Below are positions 10,241 to 24,220 of a stretch of DNA of 64,000 nt, in pieces (the stretch's first letter is position 1; each line of letters starts with the position of its first letter). The notes below the pieces were generated by a model, which did not search any database, was not told the DNA's origin, and worked only from the letters and a program-made list of their open reading frames with translations. Source of the DNA: Rosa chinensis (Eukaryota > Streptophyta > Magnoliopsida > Rosales > Rosaceae); NCBI RefSeq assembly GCF_002994745.2, contig NC_037092.1, forward strand, positions 85,046,824 to 85,110,823, in the 5' to 3' direction. The position numbers were made by a program, and so were the translations under genes.

Positions 10241-12050
10241 TAGAACATGTAAGAGGGACAAAAACAAAGAAACACTAGTCTCACATCAACTAATGAAATC
10301 AAATTTATCCCCAAGCTGAATCCTGTTAGAACTTACTCTCAGTTCTATTGCTGTAAATCTGTCTTAGCATGAATACAAGTAAACAATGATTTCTATGTAT
10401 ATATATGTAAGAGTGCAGCAGTGATCATAATTAGCATTTAGGATTGAATCATCATGTATATCTTATGTATGCATTTTGTATAATATGTAAAGCAATCACC
10501 GTGCATCATCAGATTCTGCATTTAGGCTTGGGGTTGAAGTTGCTATATCAATCTTGTATCTGCAGAACACATAAACACCAGAAAACAGACAGAACTGGCC
10601 TTCTTGACATAGTTGAGTTTTCCATCTGAGTCTTCTCCTGATTTCACCTTTAGCATCCTCTTAGTGATGGGACTAATTGATGAGAATGATTCGTACATCA
10701 GAAGAGACCAAAATATCTGATATATAAAGCATTGTATTGTCAGTTTCCTCCATCAAGAAACTGACAATGCATCCCAACTGCTTTTTCAAAAAACCAGATA
10801 AACTCTCATGAGTCATAATTGTATTTATGAATTTCAAATTCTAACAAATGTGATAAGTTAGACCAAAATGATTTTCTTAAGTCCTTAACTTACACTTGAC
10901 ATTTGAATTCAAAACTAAATCATATATGAATATATACTTAGGTTTTACACAATGTCGGGTTCATTAAGTTTTCTTCCAATCTCTCACTGAACTTGACATT
11001 GTTTAGAAACTAAAGTATATATGATTTAGATATTGAAGTGTGCGCACTTTGAATTCAACTCACATCAAACAATCTATTTCAAAATTCTGTCAATTTTGGT
11101 CAACTACAAGGAATCAAAGAATGTCATGATGGATTAGAAAAGCATCAGCATTCCAAGATCACAATGCAGCATACATAATCACATGAATTACATCAAAATA
11201 CATTAACATAACTTATGCCTAATCCATAATCCATAACAATCGTTCATAATATAAGCATACATTGTCCTACCAAAATTTCTAATAACAAAGAATTGGCAAC
11301 CATATATTTCACACTACTTAATATTGTCAATATGCAAGATTTGCTATTCATTGATAACTTGCTGAATTTGTACAACTTGAGTATGCAGAAAGATAAGGTG
11401 AAATTCCATAAATGTAGGTGAACTTTACTGACCAATTTAGTCCAAAATAATGAAAACAACTCTATACAATGATAAGTAAGAATGATAAACATCCAACTGA
11501 CCTTGTATAAGTTATATTTTCCATGTTTTTCTTCATAAATGCATTCTTGGGGCACTGATTTTTATGAAACTCATCTGCTTTAGACATTGTTGACTCTCCT
11601 TTTGTTTCCTTCAAAAATCAAATGTTGCTGCTAGAAAACAACATATCATCAACATCCATGATCAGAAAATGAAGTTTCTCCCACTCGTCTTTAGAGATAT
11701 ACAATCATCCGAATTGTTTTCAGAGAACCAAACTTAGTGATCATCGATCTTCCACAAAAACTTCAAGCTGCAGCATTTAAATGTCTGCATTTTTCATTAT
11801 TCATACTTGCATTGCATACATAAATTTTTCTCCATTGTCTAGGACTGATGTATTACTGCAGTCCTGTGCTGGGATTGATATATTACTGCAATCCTAATCT
11901 GGAACTAATATGCTGCCATCTTGATAGATAAACCACCTCTTCATTTCACCGGCTACTTGTGATGAGGATACGGAATAAGCCCAGCAATAACACCCAATAT
12001 GCATAAAAGCTCTATTTCTATATGAGTTGTTTATGCCTCCATGTGATATC
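10240..12050. other. Intergenic, no gene recognised
   Basis: AT-rich single-copy-looking sequence. I see only short chance reading frames, a short perfect stem-loop at 10736-10768 (12-bp arms ATTGTCAGTTTC / GAAACTGACAAT, 9-nt loop), and a pair of imperfect repeats around GATATATTACTGCAATCC near 11840-11895. Confidence 0.4.
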
Positions 12051-13058
12051 TGTTTGAGCCCAAAAGTAATTTTGGCGAAATCCTTTAGTGGGTCTGAGCC
12101 AGTGGGCCGATACCTGCGGCCCAAAAATGAGACTACACGGATTTGGGTTGTGGTATTGTTCATCCCGTGTTTCATAAGGAGATATCATCCTTAATTGAGC
12201 GCTCTTGAGGGCGTGAAGATATATTTGCAATTAATACGTGTGTATCCCGCTGCTCGCATACAACGATCACATCTAGGATTCTAAGAGGTAATTAATCTTT
12301 ACCTATATTCTAGCGACGACAGAAGCGGATAGTTATCGCTCATAATTATATCAATACTATTAAGAGTTTTGATTCGATTCAAGGCCAATAACTGTGGCCT
12401 AAAATATAGTATTTCATTCCTATTAGGAAAGTGAATCTGCAATAGCCTATATATAGAGGCTAAACACGATACAGAAAGGACCCCTTTTTAGACCTTTTGA
12501 TCTCTCTGAGCAATCGATCCCAGCGATTACAAAGCCTCCCCGGAGCAAACCCTCAACCTCGTTGAAACTCGGTGACCGCCCGCCAGTCCTAGTCTCCTCG
12601 CGAGCCGACTGTCAGCCTCACCAGTTCAACCCGGCGACCGTACTTCCAGTCCCAGTCTCCCCAGGAGCCGACTGCGAGCACAACCGCCATTGTTACTTCC
12701 AGCGAAGCAAGGGTAACGCCCTCGCAACCCAGCGAAGCTAAAGTCACGCTTTAGCAAACCTGTGTTCCTCTCAAACTTCCCAGTGATTACTCTGCTCAGC
12801 TTTCAAGTTGAGTATCGATTCGGTGAACGCAAAGAGACCACAACCAAAGCCCTTACCCGCGTAAGGCAAGAAGTCCTTTTCCGGAAGGCAAGAAAAGAAC
12901 CCTGTGACGAGGTTGGTGCTCTCCTCGTCCACAGCGCTTGAAGAAGAAGTCAGGTCACGGGACTACCCCAACGACTGCACCCCGCGGTGCTGGCACGCCT
13001 ACGCAACCACTCGCCCAAAAGAGACTGTTTGCACACTAGCTGGTTTTGGAGCCAAACA
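12051..13058 (+). repeat. 5' LTR of a Ty3/gypsy-type retrotransposon
   Basis: Begins TGTTTGAGCCCAAAAG and ends GGAGCCAAACA (TG...CA). The same family recurs at 20766-25606, sharing the CAAGGCCAATAA block, the CTATATATAGAGGCTA TATA-like region and many downstream blocks. It is followed within 2 bp by the primer-site-like TTGGCACGCCCAGTGGGAC, so this is the 5' LTR. Confidence 0.85.
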
Positions 13059-13080
13059 TTTTGGCACGCCCAGTGGGACA
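13059..13080 (+). other. Primer binding site region of the gypsy element
   Basis: TTGGCACGCCCAGTGGGAC directly after the LTR end. This sequence is common just inside plant gypsy 5' LTRs. I did not identify the tRNA. Confidence 0.55.
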
Positions 13081-13268
13081 AAGCAAACTAGGGTTTCTTT
13101 CTGAACGCAACCATTGGGAAGTCCAACGATAACCCTTACCAAAAAGGTTACGCTAGCTGCCCAAAGCATAAGACCTCCAGCTACAGATCGCATTCTCGTG
13201 CGAACTGTCGTGGTCTATCTGAGGAACAAGTGACGCAACGATTCTCTCTGTAGACTCAATCATCCAGT

Positions 13269-16200
13269 ATGTCAACTTCTCAAGGTGAGAATCGCTCGGC
13301 CGCAACTGAAGGTCAGAGCGTCAACACTAATCAGGCCAGCGAGCCTGTTAATCCCTCCACTGTTAACACTGTAGTGGGGGGGCGAAGAGGAAGAGGCTTT
13401 TGTTTCGAAGCCTATCCCGGAAGGAGCAACCATCGATGAGACTATCGCGATCCTTATGGAGAATGTCGAGAACCATCGCAAGAAGATGGACGCGGATCTC
13501 GTCAGAGAAAATGCAAAATCAGAAAGGCTCCTCCGCGAGTTTGAGCAGCGCATGACTCTCTATGCGGAAAATACCAGGCAGCAGGTCACACAGACAGAGA
13601 GCGCCTTGAAAGCACAAGCTATAACTATCGCTGCCGCACAAGATGAGCGTCATAAGACAATTCTGAACGCTATAGCGGATCATTCCAAACAAACCGCATC
13701 AAACATAGCTGATCTCCGCAAGGATGGGGCCAATTTGGCAACTGAAGTGGCCATGCAGAGAGCCGAATTGAACCATGCGAAAGATGTGATGAACAAGGCT
13801 TTAGGTGATCCTAATGCTATCCTTGGCTCTCTTGGCCAGCCATCCGGTTCAGGTAAGTATGTGCCCCCAAATCAGCGCGAAAAGGCTAACCAAAATGTTG
13901 GTTCTTCGTCGGCTACTGTTACTGCTACTCCATCGAAGAACAAGGAGCAAGCCTTGGTTATTAATGGCAGCAAAGAAAAGACGGCTTCATCAAGTGGACA
14001 GACCACTAAAAAACACCAAGTCTCGAGGGTTGCAGGAACTGCGTCAGAGCCTGTGACTTTCGTCCAGTACGACAGCGACGGAGCAGAAGTGGTGTATCAA
14101 GAATTGCCGGGAAGCTATTATGCGCTCGACCAAACTGGTGCCCCGATCAAGATAACCGCTCTGTCAAAGGAAGAAGTTACCCCTGCAGTGACTCTCCAGC
14201 AGCAAGCTACTACCCGCATTGTACATGTCGGGGAAGGATCAAAGATAGTAAACCAAGCAACCCTTGGACAGACTGTTCACCGAGCTGCGGTGATGCCTCC
14301 TCCACCTCCAGGCCCGGATTACGTGAGACGTGAGGAGGTAGAGGAGATGATCAGATTGGCAAACCCTAGGGCCCAGCCAGATGGAGTGTACGAGGGACCT
14401 TTCCTGCCAAACATCATGCTCGCACCTTTCCCTCGAGGTTATAAGAACATTATTTTTTCTACTTTTTCAGGGGAAGACACGGAAGATGCGGCCACTCATC
14501 TGGCCAGATTTAGGGTGCAGTGCGGCCAATATCAGAATGATGACGTCCTCAAGTGCAGGATCTTTGGCACTTCCCTATCCGACGCTGCCTTCAGATGGTT
14601 CTCCAAACTTAGGCCAGGGACAGTGGCAGACTGGCCAGCGATGGAACTACTTTTCCGGGAAACATTTGGGAATATTGAGCCGGAAGTAGATCTGGCCTCT
14701 CTTACTCAGATGGCCCAACAGCCTACAGAATCAGCAGTCTCTTATCTTCAGCGTTTTCAAATCCAGAAGGCAAAGCTGAATGTCATTCTGCCCGAGAGGG
14801 AGTTGGTCAAGTTGGCGGTCAAAGGCCTGGAGCCCCGGCAAAGAAAGAAGCAGCATGGCAGCATGATACAGTCGATGGGAGAACTCATTACGGAGGTAGG
14901 CAGTTTCGAGCATCTCCTTTGAGAGACGGATGCAAGGAAGAATGCTTCCAAAGGAACGTATCTGCCCGGTAAACACCGTACGGTAGCGGCCCTGAGCTAC
15001 CAGCCGACCACTTACGACCCTTATTATCATCGCGGTACTGGAGAGGTGAGCCAGGACGATGAAGAGGACGAGGATAATGATATAGCAGCCTACGAACTGA
15101 CTGGGAAGAAAAACTCGTCTTTGAAACAGTTGAAGATTTCCAAGGAGCCTGTTAAGCTCAAGTCGATGGCCTTCACTAAGCCGGAGTTCGCGGCATATAC
15201 TTACTATGCCAACAAAGCTCACGAGATTCTCGACGAAATGATTGCTGCGAAGATGGTGAAGACTGATTTTGGGCCGTTTCCGCGGCCAGAGCAGTTGAAA
15301 GGAAAGAAATACTGCAAGTTCCATAACCTGTGGAACCACAACACTGCGGACTGCGTAAAGCTCAAGGACCAAATTCAGGTATGGCTTAATAACGGTAACT
15401 TGCAGGTCGAAGCTCCAGTCACCGCGACGGCACTGGTGGATGTGGACCCCTTCCCTGATACTGGGGTCAATATGGTCAACGTAGACTGGAACAGAAAGTA
15501 GCAACGGAAACCAACGCTGGATTTGGCCACAAGCAAACAGGGTCATAAATCCGCCACAGTTGAGGCATCTGGTAAGGATAGAATTGCGACGACCAACCAG
15601 GCCTCACCCGTGGTTCTGTGCTCGCGATGTAAGGAGGAATGTGGTATCCAAATACCGCATGAAGAAGTCGAGCAGACATTTCGCTTTGGTTCCCTGCCAC
15701 CAGTCAAGTGGGCTTCCCCGTCGCGGAACTATCAGCCTACCAGCCCGAGAGAACGGGAGAAAGTGACATCACCACCATCCCCCAGAGACTCCAATTTATT
15801 CCTGAAATTAAAAGCAACCGCGAGCTAACCAAAGCAGGAAAAGGTTAGAAGCGGCTGCAAGGATGTTTTGACCAAGCCTTATATACCACCTGCAGCAGCT
15901 AATCCTATCAAAGAAGGCAGATGGTACACCAGGGAAAAGGGGAAGGCAGTGGAGATTAGCCCGTCCAGGAAGAGGAAGCTACAGCGCAGGTTCGGTGAAG
16001 CCAAGCGCACTCTAGAGGCCTTAGACCAAGGCCTAATCAGACCTTCCCAATTGATCAAGTCGCCTGAACAATACCAGAAGGAAATGGAGGCGCTGGCCGC
16101 CAAACCACTGAGACCTCCCCGTGGTCTTGACAAACAAACAGATTCGCTAATGGGGGCTGCGAAGCCCAGTGTGTTTTGCAGGATTACTAAAGAGATCTCA

Positions 16201-16935
16201 CCACCGCCTACCCGAAGGAACAGCTCGCCAACTCAACGACCGCATGTCAGGCGCAGGCTCTCCCATGAAGCATCGGCGGCCAAGGTTTCAGTCTTCGACA
16301 GGCTGGGGGGCAAGGACAGAGTGGTTAGCACCTTGCAATGGCGACCTAAGAAAGTCCAAAGTGTGATCATTTCCGCCCCAAAAGAGCATAGGGAACCGGA
16401 AAACCCTAAGCCGTTGGTAGGAGAGCAAGAACTCTAGTCACGAGGGCCTGAACACTGCCAGGTAAAAGGTCTTACAGAAGAGTCGTTAGTAGATCGCTTG
16501 GCTCGGCAGTTCCAGACTGATATCCCGTTGGAAGAACCCAAGATTGATCTGGATGTCGACGTGGAGGGGACTGAGTCAGAGAATGTTTCTTGCAACATGG
16601 TTTACGTGCTCCCCGCGAAATATGCCTTGCCGGTCGCTGCTCAGGATTGCGTGGAGACAGAAGAAGAGGGTGCGCAACCATTGCAGGTCACTTCAACAGC
16701 CGCAACACCTGTAGAAGACGGGGCTTTACCAGAACCAGCGGGGGTTCCAGACAAGGCGTCACTCATGCACTTCTCTAAGCCAACGCCAGCCATGGTCCAA
16801 CACATGCGACCGCTATACATTACGGCAGACATTGGTGGTATCAAAGTTAGCAAGATCATGATTGACACCGGAGCGGCCGTTAATGTTGTCACTAGTCGGA
16901 CCATGCACTTGCTTGGAATCAAGCGGGAGAAAATC
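13269..16935 (+). pseudogene. Gypsy gag and aspartic protease, broken
   Basis: The frame begins at ATG 13269 (MSTSQGENRSAATEG) but shifts at a G run near 13375-13382. The main gag block is 13456-14922, with a retrotransposon gag domain (FSGEDTEDAATHLARF, AAFRWFSKLRPG). A TGA at 14920 interrupts it. Later pieces at about 15046-15501, 15868-16437 and 16498-16935 are also split by stops. A Cys/His motif (CKFHNLWNHNTADC) is seen near 15310-15350. The last piece carries the protease active site (MIDTGAAVNVV, about 16858-16890). It ends at about 16935 where LTR sequence of another family begins, so reverse transcriptase and integrase are gone. Confidence 0.87.
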
Positions 16936-16989
16936 ATGAATTTTTACGTTTTCGATCGATTTCGATAATCCAATTAATGTTTTGTGAAG

Positions 16990-17302
16990 ATCGGACCGTC
17001 CGATGGACTTGTAGTTTTGATATGTTGATCGTATAACTGTCCCAGTGACCATGTGTGGTCATGGGAGAAGATCCGACCGTTGGATCTTCGTATAATTGCT
17101 AAATAGTGATTCGGAGTGTGATTCGTGAGAATCCGACCGTCGGATTTTCATGAAACTTTGTGGAGATGTTTATAAGGAAGATTCAGGAAGATCCGACCGT
17201 TGGATCTTCGTGATAAATTAGGAGGATGATCCTAATGGCGATCCGTGAGGATCCGACCGTTGGATCATCATATTATTTCGATCTGACCGTTGGATCGTCG
17301 TT
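16990..17302 (+). repeat. Cluster of 17-bp GATCC palindromes (copy A)
   Basis: Several near-palindromes of the form GATCCGACCGTTGGATC, spaced roughly 60 bp. The same cluster occurs in every LTR of this family in the window. Confidence 0.8.
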
Positions 17303-17840
17303 TAAATTTGTTTTATAAGTTGTGGGCTAAGTTATGATCATGTTTGATTAGGTGATTGACGGTCTTCCTTGGTGAGCGGTTTTGGTGTGTATTGTGAAAT
17401 TGAAGACGCAGCGGGATTAGAGGTGAGTAAACCTCCCGCGGTTCATATTACGAACCGAGTACTTTTAATTACTTTATTTTGTCGTAATTGTGTGAAAATA
17501 TTTATGAAATAAATATTTGTTTTTAATCACATGGACTTGATCAACTACGGTCCATAGGTAAGTAAAATGATTTTATTTATACAAAATGAATTTCACGATT
17601 TTTATGCTTGAATTATAGTTGGTATTAGTGATTATCCCTACGCGGATGATTACGTATATATATATTTACGTGGATATATATATATGGAATGGTGTGACAT
17701 TGAGGTGTGTGTGGAATTACGATAACTTGGTTATGATATGATATTGTCTTAGAAATTGCCATGATTATTTATGATAATGTTAATCGATAAATGTGTGTGA
17801 TAATCATGTTGACCTTCTGAGTTGATTAGAGGGTAGAAAT

Positions 17841-18008
17841 GTAGTGCTCTGAGGACGGGAGAGTCCGAAGAACGCCGGTTAAATAATAACCGAGATGTAG
17901 TGCTCTGAGGACGGAGAGTCCGAAGAACGCCGGTTAAATAATAACCGAGATGTAGTGCTCTGAGGACGGAAGAGTCTGAAGAACGCCGGTTAAATAATAA
18001 CCGAGATG
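17841..18008 (+). repeat. Tandem repeat of about 56-58 bp in LTR copy A (3 units)
   Basis: Units start GTAGTGCTCTGAGGAC and end AATAATAACCGAGAT. Each contains two short inverted repeats, GGAC...GTCC and CGGTTA-AATAA-TAACCG. Unit number varies between LTR copies (2 to 4). Confidence 0.88.
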
Positions 18009-18747
18009 ACAGATAACGATGTTGTTAGAAATCTAACGTGTCATTAGTGTTGGGTCCAAAACAGTTGGGATGGACTAAAGTGGGGATATTGTGGTTAGAG
18101 TATTGTGGAAATGTATTCGTTGTGGATTTTCCGTGTTTTGTTTGATGTTTCCTCACAGATGTTTTGATTGTTGGTTGTTTACTTGAGTTAAAATAAATAT
18201 GAATTAAAATCAACAGTTCTTTCTTGTTTACTCATACGAGCTGTAAAGCTTACCGGGTTTGGTGTTGTTGCAATCCCGGTACACTATTCAAATTGTGTAG
18301 CGGGTAGTCCTGCAGGTCAGGAGAATCGAGAAGGTGATCAGGCTGCTTAGAGTAGTGAGATTGGAGTTACAGCTTTGTTGGGAGGTTGTTATGCTCATTG
18401 AGCTTACATTTAAATTTGGTGAGATTATGTTGTAATATTAAATTCTTGAGGATTTGGTTTATGTATTAGTGAGTGAGGCTAGGAGTGTTTATCTCTGAGA
18501 AAAAAATTCAGAACGTTTATTTGATTAAGTTGTTTATTTCATGTTTCGGATTTGAATTTATTATTCAAAATTCGGGGCGTGACAGAGGCAGTAGAGCTCT
18601 AGTCTGTCAGTCACCGTATTTGTATAAATATTCTTTCGGGGTTTTGGGAAGAAAGATGTGAGTTTAGATCCCGTATTAATCTTTGGTGATTTAGAGTGGT
18701 GATTTTAGTGACTGATTTTGGGGATTGTGGATTGCTTTGTGGATGTT

Positions 18748-19178
18748 GTGATTGTTGGTTGTTTTGCTTGAGTTAAAAGAAATATGATTTAATAAATCAA
18801 CCGTTCATTTCTTGTTTACTCATACGAGCTGTCAAAAGCTTACCGGGTTTGGTGTTGTTGCAATCCCGGTACACTATTCAAATTGTGTAGCGGGTAATCC
18901 TGCAGGTCAGGAGAATCAGGGCGGTGATCGTGCGGGTTAGAGTATTCGTTATAGTTTTAAAGCAATTGTAATAGTGAGGTGAGTTAAGCTCATTTGAGCC
19001 TTACAATTTGATTTGGTGAGAGTGTGCTGTAATAAATAACTTGAGAATTTGGTTTATTGTAATATTGAGAGGTGTGAAGTGTGGTTGTTTGTGAGAAAAA
19101 AATTCATGACGTTATTTGTTATTGTTATTTTTTATGTTTCGGACTTTGAATTGATTATTCAAAATTCGGGGCGTGGCA
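18748..19178 (+). repeat. Second LTR tail of the same family
   Basis: Repeats the last part of copy A: GAGTTAAAAGAAATATG, then the CTTACCGGGTTTGGTG block, ending TTCGGGGCGTGGCA where other copies have CGTGACA. The 160 bp between copy A and this tail is not recognised. Probably the remains of a second LTR copy. Confidence 0.7.
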
Positions 19179-20765
19179 TCCACGCTGATAATGTGAGTGC
19201 AGTATTCTGTTCTCCGTCATATTGTGATTATTGTCAAATTGTGCATAGCTTGTGCTTTGTTATTGAACATGTCTACAGTAATCAATATTTATATTTCTTG
19301 ATCTTGAGTAATCATAGTTTGCTGTGCCAACCGTAACGAGTTTGGTTGCTTCGGCTAGTCATGATGATAAGTGGGTTAAGCTCTGAAAGTGAAATGATCC
19401 AGTACTCTTTTTTGGTCAAGGAAATATCGTACACTGATTAACTGCACTCGGTATATAGGATTAGTTTTCTACTGATCATGATTCAATGCTCGTAGTTTGT
19501 GTTTTTTGATTGCTTGATTAATCACCGTCCTTTGCCTTTGTGGATCTTGAACGATTCCACATGACCACTGAAACCAGCTAGAAATTCTGATCATGGTGCA
19601 AAAGATAAGCCCTAAGCTAAAGAACAGCGGAAGAAGAAGAGGAACAGAGGAAAGAGAGACAACTGATATTGATTTTCTGTTGTAATTTTACGATTTGCTG
19701 CAACTGATTAAATATTGCTTCTCCACGAATCGAATCGGGAACAAAATTCCAAGCCCATACTTTTGTTTTTTCTTTTTCGTTTTTTTAATTCATTTCCAAA
19801 CCGATACTTTTGGTTTGCATTGTATGACCCCCGTTATGTAAATTAATTAACCACGGTTTGTTTCCAATTCCGCCTTATCTTCTAGCTCCAGCTCATAATT
19901 CCAATTTGAACAGTTTGTTTAGGTTGGTACATCGATGCATCTCATCTCGTAATTGTCACTTGCATATTGGAAAAGTTTGTTTTGAATTAGAATCATAGAC
20001 TTCTAATTCATGATAAGTGTATGGTTTTCTTTGAGTAATTTTAATATTTTTTATTATCAAATATATTTCGTAACGATTATCAATTGAATAGTTTTGATCA
20101 AAATAGATATTAAAATTTATGTAAGGGATTCACAGCAAAAACTATGATGGCGACATCATTTACTCGAACAATAATCACTTTACACCGTTGACAACCATAG
20201 CATTCAATCCACTATGCTAATCAACGGTATGAGATTAAACTGCTCAAGGCATATGTAATATACCCACAATTTAATTAGACAGAAAAATAAAAAGAAAAGG
20301 TTTCTGATCAAAAATTGGATACATGCATTGATCTATTGTACAAGAAGATGGTAAGAAAGAATCAGTGTACAAGTAAAACCAGGCCTCAACCTGTCAGGTT
20401 GTGTTCCTGAAGAAGTGAACTAACAAATACAATGATTTTGGGTGTCAAGGTAACTTAACATACATGCACACACTGTTCTACTTTCCATAGGGTACACCGT
20501 ACACTGTTCATACATTTGCCCTGATAATTGTCCGCTTCCTGATCCAAGTCAGCTAAATTTGCCACAATGCTCATAAGCTTTTCAAAGGGCATACATCTTC
20601 CCATACCATTGCTCAATCACCCTAACTATAATTCTCAACCAACTATGGGAAAGTCAATCACAATCCAAGAAGTTCCGTTAACTTATCTATATTGACTAGG
20701 ACAAGTTTGATCTACCGTGTAATGTAGTGTTAGCATTCCTGTGGAAACAGACATGGTGTGGTACA
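19179..20765. other. Unassigned sequence, no gene recognised
   Basis: AT-rich, no coding sequence I can name. It lies downstream of the minus-strand xylosyltransferase pseudogene and could include its former 3' flank, because the solo LTR at 20766-25606 separates the two. Confidence 0.3.
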
Positions 20766-21026
20766 TGTTTGAACCCAAAATTAACATTTTTTCCCGACAA
20801 GGGGGACTCGAAGAAAACCGGGCCAATATCCGTGGTCCAAGCTATATATTTTCGATAAACTCGGAATATATTGTTTGGAGGCTAAATAAAGCATACTTGG
20901 AGACCAAGTAATCTAAAAGCAGATATCGGTATTTATCGAATCATTATTCATTATTAGTTATCAAATATTTGATAATTAATAATGGTTGGTTTGCTATGAG
21001 TACTGCACAAGTTGGCATGAGATTGT

Positions 21027-24000
21027 CCAATCTGAAATTTGTAATCTGGGTCCTTCTGATGAAAGGTTCAGCCGCGAAGATGATGCACAGGCACTCTTTA
21101 AAGCGGAGCTTTCTTTGCAGCACACCATGCTTCGAGATAAATCTCGGGTAGGTGGCTCAAGGATGGTGATCGTAATACTGCATTTCTGCATAACTTGGTA
21201 AGGATTCGTCGCTCAAATAAATCCATCACCTCTCTTTTTGATGGGAGTGCCATTTTGCAAGATCATGATTCCATTGCCAGTTATATTGTTCAACACTATA
21301 CAAATATGTTTACTAGAGACCGGAGCATCACTGATACGGGCCTTGTCGAAAGAACCATTCCTCATCTAGTTACTGCAGCGGACAATGAGATTCTTACTGC
21401 AATCCCTACAGATGAGGAGATTGTGTTAGCAGTTCAGTGTATGGATGGTAGTTGCTCCCCTGGCCCTGATGGGTTTGGAGGTGGCTTCTTTAAATTCTGT
21501 TGGGATATAATTTCCAAGGATGTGATTGATGCTGTTAGAAGCTTCTTTGCAACTGGGTTCATTCTTCCCCACTTTAACTCCAACCTTATAATTTTGGTTT
21601 CAAAAGTTCTTGAAGCAGAAGGCTTTAGTGACTATCGTCCGATTGCTCTGGCAAATTTCTCTTTCAAAATCATTACCAAAATTATAGCTGATCGTCTACG
21701 TCCAATTGCTTCAAGGATTGTCTCCAAGAATCAGAGTGCTTTCATCAAGGGAAGATCAATTGCGGACCCTATTATTCTTACCTCTGAATGCATGAATCTC
21801 CTTGACCATCAGTGTAAGTATGGGAATATTGCCATTAAATTTGATATAGCAAAGGCATTTGACACAATTGATTGGCATTTTCTATTAAGAGTTCTTAGTA
21901 CCTTTGGGTTTGACTCGGTATTTGAGAGGTGGGTTCATTGCATTCTTCAGTCAGCACATCTATCCATCCTAGTCAATGGCCAGTCTTGTGGGTTTTTCAC
22001 TTGTTCAAGAGGAGTGCGCCAAGGCGATCCTTTATCACCAATCCTTTTTTGCCTTGCGGAAGAGGTGTTAAGCAGGGGTTTGTCCTTCCTTGTTTCTCAA
22101 AGAGAGATTGATTGTATTGCTGCTCCTGGTGCTTGCAATCCTCCTTCACATGTGCTATTTGCAGATGACATAATGGTTTTTATGCAGGCTAGCCCCCTTG
22201 GCCTTAAGGCCATTACCGAGTTTATAGAGGAATATGCAGTTAATTCTGGCCAGGTTGTGAATAAAAACAAGTCATTGTTGTTCTTAGGGGCCTCAGCTCG
22301 TCCTCGACAGAGTATCATTATTCAATCATTGGGCATACAGTTAGGCACTCTTCCTTTCAGCTATCTTGGAGTCCCCATCTTTCAAGGCTGTCCTACTAAT
22401 GCCTTTTTACGACCGATAGCGGATAAGGTCCGTTGTAAACTCAGCTCCTGGAAGGGTAAGTTGTTATCTCAAGCTGCTAGATTACAACTTATTGACTCTG
22501 TAATTCAAAGCTTACTCATCTATAGCTTTCATATCTATGCCTGGCACCGTTCTCTCTTGAAAGTGGTTCAAAGGTGGATTTGTAACTTCTTTTGGAATGG
22601 GGACTCATTGAAAGATGGAGGAGCTTTGGTTTCTTGGGATCAAGTATGTCAACGTAAGGATCGGGGTGGGTTGAACCTAAAGAACCTTTTCGTGTTAAAC
22701 CAAGCCTTGCTTCTTAAACGTGGGTGGGAGGTTGTTTCTGACGTTTCACCTTCTGCGAAGTTTCTTCATGCTCGTTTTCTTTCGAATGGGTTTCAACCTT
22801 GTTCTTACTATAAAAAATCCTCAGTTTGGCTAGGTTTAAAAAGAGTTTGGCGAGTTCTACTCTCCAAGCTTCGTTGGATAATTGGAGATGGCAATTCGAT
22901 TAGGTTGTGGAAAGATAATTGGATGGGTGACATATTAGGTGAGGCTTTTCATTTTGATTCCCAAACTTTGGGGCAACTTGACAATAAGATCAGTGACTTC
23001 ATTATGCATGGAAGATGGGATTTGCCAGATATTTTCCTCCAGGCCTTTCCTGATGTTGCAGCTGCACTCACCTCTTATACCCTTCCTTTCGAGCCTATGA
23101 GGGATCAGGTTGTTTGGTCTGATACCTCATCGGGCGTTCCAACGGCTAAGGATGCGTATGGCACCCTATCCCATTCGCTTCCCAAGTTACATTGGGGTTC
23201 ACTGATTTGGCATAAGGCAATACAACCACGGAAGAGCATTTGCACTTGGAAGATTCTTCACAGGAGGATTCTTACTGATGAGCGGCTACAAAGGAGGGGT
23301 GTGGCTCTTCCATCTAAATGCAGCTTTTGTGGGTCGGCTGGGGAATCATGGGAGCACCTTTTTTGGAGCTGCATCGTTTCGAGGGAGATTTGGAGGTGGT
23401 GTTTTAGCATGTTCAAGTTCCCTTCCATGCAACGACACTCTATTCATCATCCTTCATCTCTTCTCTCTCTCCCTCAGTGAAATTGCTTTGGCGCATCACT
23501 CTTTGCAATCTTCTTTGGTGCTTTTGGTCAGAAAGGAATTGGTTGAGACATGAGGGTAGCACTTTCAACCTCATCAGATTCATGCGCTTTTTCTTATTGT
23601 CATTGAAAGAGTCTGCAGGTATGGCTTTTGTCCATTCTCTCCCAACCTCAACTTATCCTATTTTTAATATCTTATCACTTTCATCTTTGAGAGCAACCGC
23701 TCCTCGTTTCATAAAAGTGACCTGGACGCTTCCCACTCCCCCTTGGGTCAAGGTTAACACCGACGGTTCTTTCCGAGATGCGGACAATGCTGGATATGGT
23801 GGTATAGCTCGTGATGCTGAATGTGCTTTTGTCCATGCTTTTGCTTCTAGGGTAAGAGTTCCTAGTGCCCTTGATGCTGAGGTTCTTGCTTTCTTGGAAG
23901 CAATTGGGGTGGCTAGGTCACGCAATTGGCGCCATTTGTGGATTGAGACGGACTCAGCGGTAGTGGTCAGATATTTTGCGTCCCCATCTCTTGTCTCTTG

Positions 24001-24220
24001 GAGGCTGCGCATTGAGTGGCTAAACAGTATGGTTCTAGCAAGACAATTGCAGTTACGTGTCACTCACATCTTTCGGAAAGGGAATGTTGTGGCAGATGTG
24101 CTAGCTAACTATGGTGCATCACATGAAGGTACTCACAGATGGGATTCGTTACCCCAGTTCTTGTCTTCTGCCTTTGGTCGAGACTTTGTTTCATGGCCGG
24201 CCTATAGATTTTCTTGTTGA
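21027..24220 (+). pseudogene. LINE ORF2 remnant: reverse transcriptase, zinc-binding region, RNase H
   Basis: The reading frame is shifted once near 21150, then is open at 21195-23480 with reverse transcriptase motifs (SPGPDGFGGGFF, DYRPIALANF, SAFIKGRSI, the Asp motif FDIAKAFDTIDW, GVRQGDPLSPILF, FADDIMVF) and the plant zinc-binding reverse-transcriptase tail (CSFCGSAGESWEHLFWSC). A frame change at 23477-23480 leads into 23477-24220, a plant-LINE type RNase H (VKVNTDGSF, LDAEVLAFLEAI, WIETDS). Two frame changes and loss of the 5' half make it inactive, but motif residues remain intact. Confidence 0.92.

Larger units (their letters stand above)
16936..18584 (+). repeat. Truncated LTR, family 'CGGGGCGTGACA' (copy A)
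   Basis: Matches the right two-thirds of the LTR seen whole at 28093-36525, starting at ATGAATTTTTACG and ending GGGGCGTGACA. It contains the GATCC palindrome cluster and three copies of the roughly 58-bp tandem unit. The LTR's TGTAATACCC end is missing. It abuts the gypsy protease, so this junction is a deletion or an incomplete insertion. Confidence 0.83.

Noticed and set aside
14731..15546. Minus-strand 271-codon frame over the gypsy gag
   Set aside because: Shadow of the plus-strand gag coding sequence; no family resemblance.
17841..18008. Hammerhead ribozyme core (CTGAGGA ... CGAAG) in the LTR tandem unit
   Set aside because: The unit has CUGA then GGAC/GUCC pairing, leaving no free NGA before stem II, and GAAG instead of GAAA. 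The catalytic core cannot form as required.
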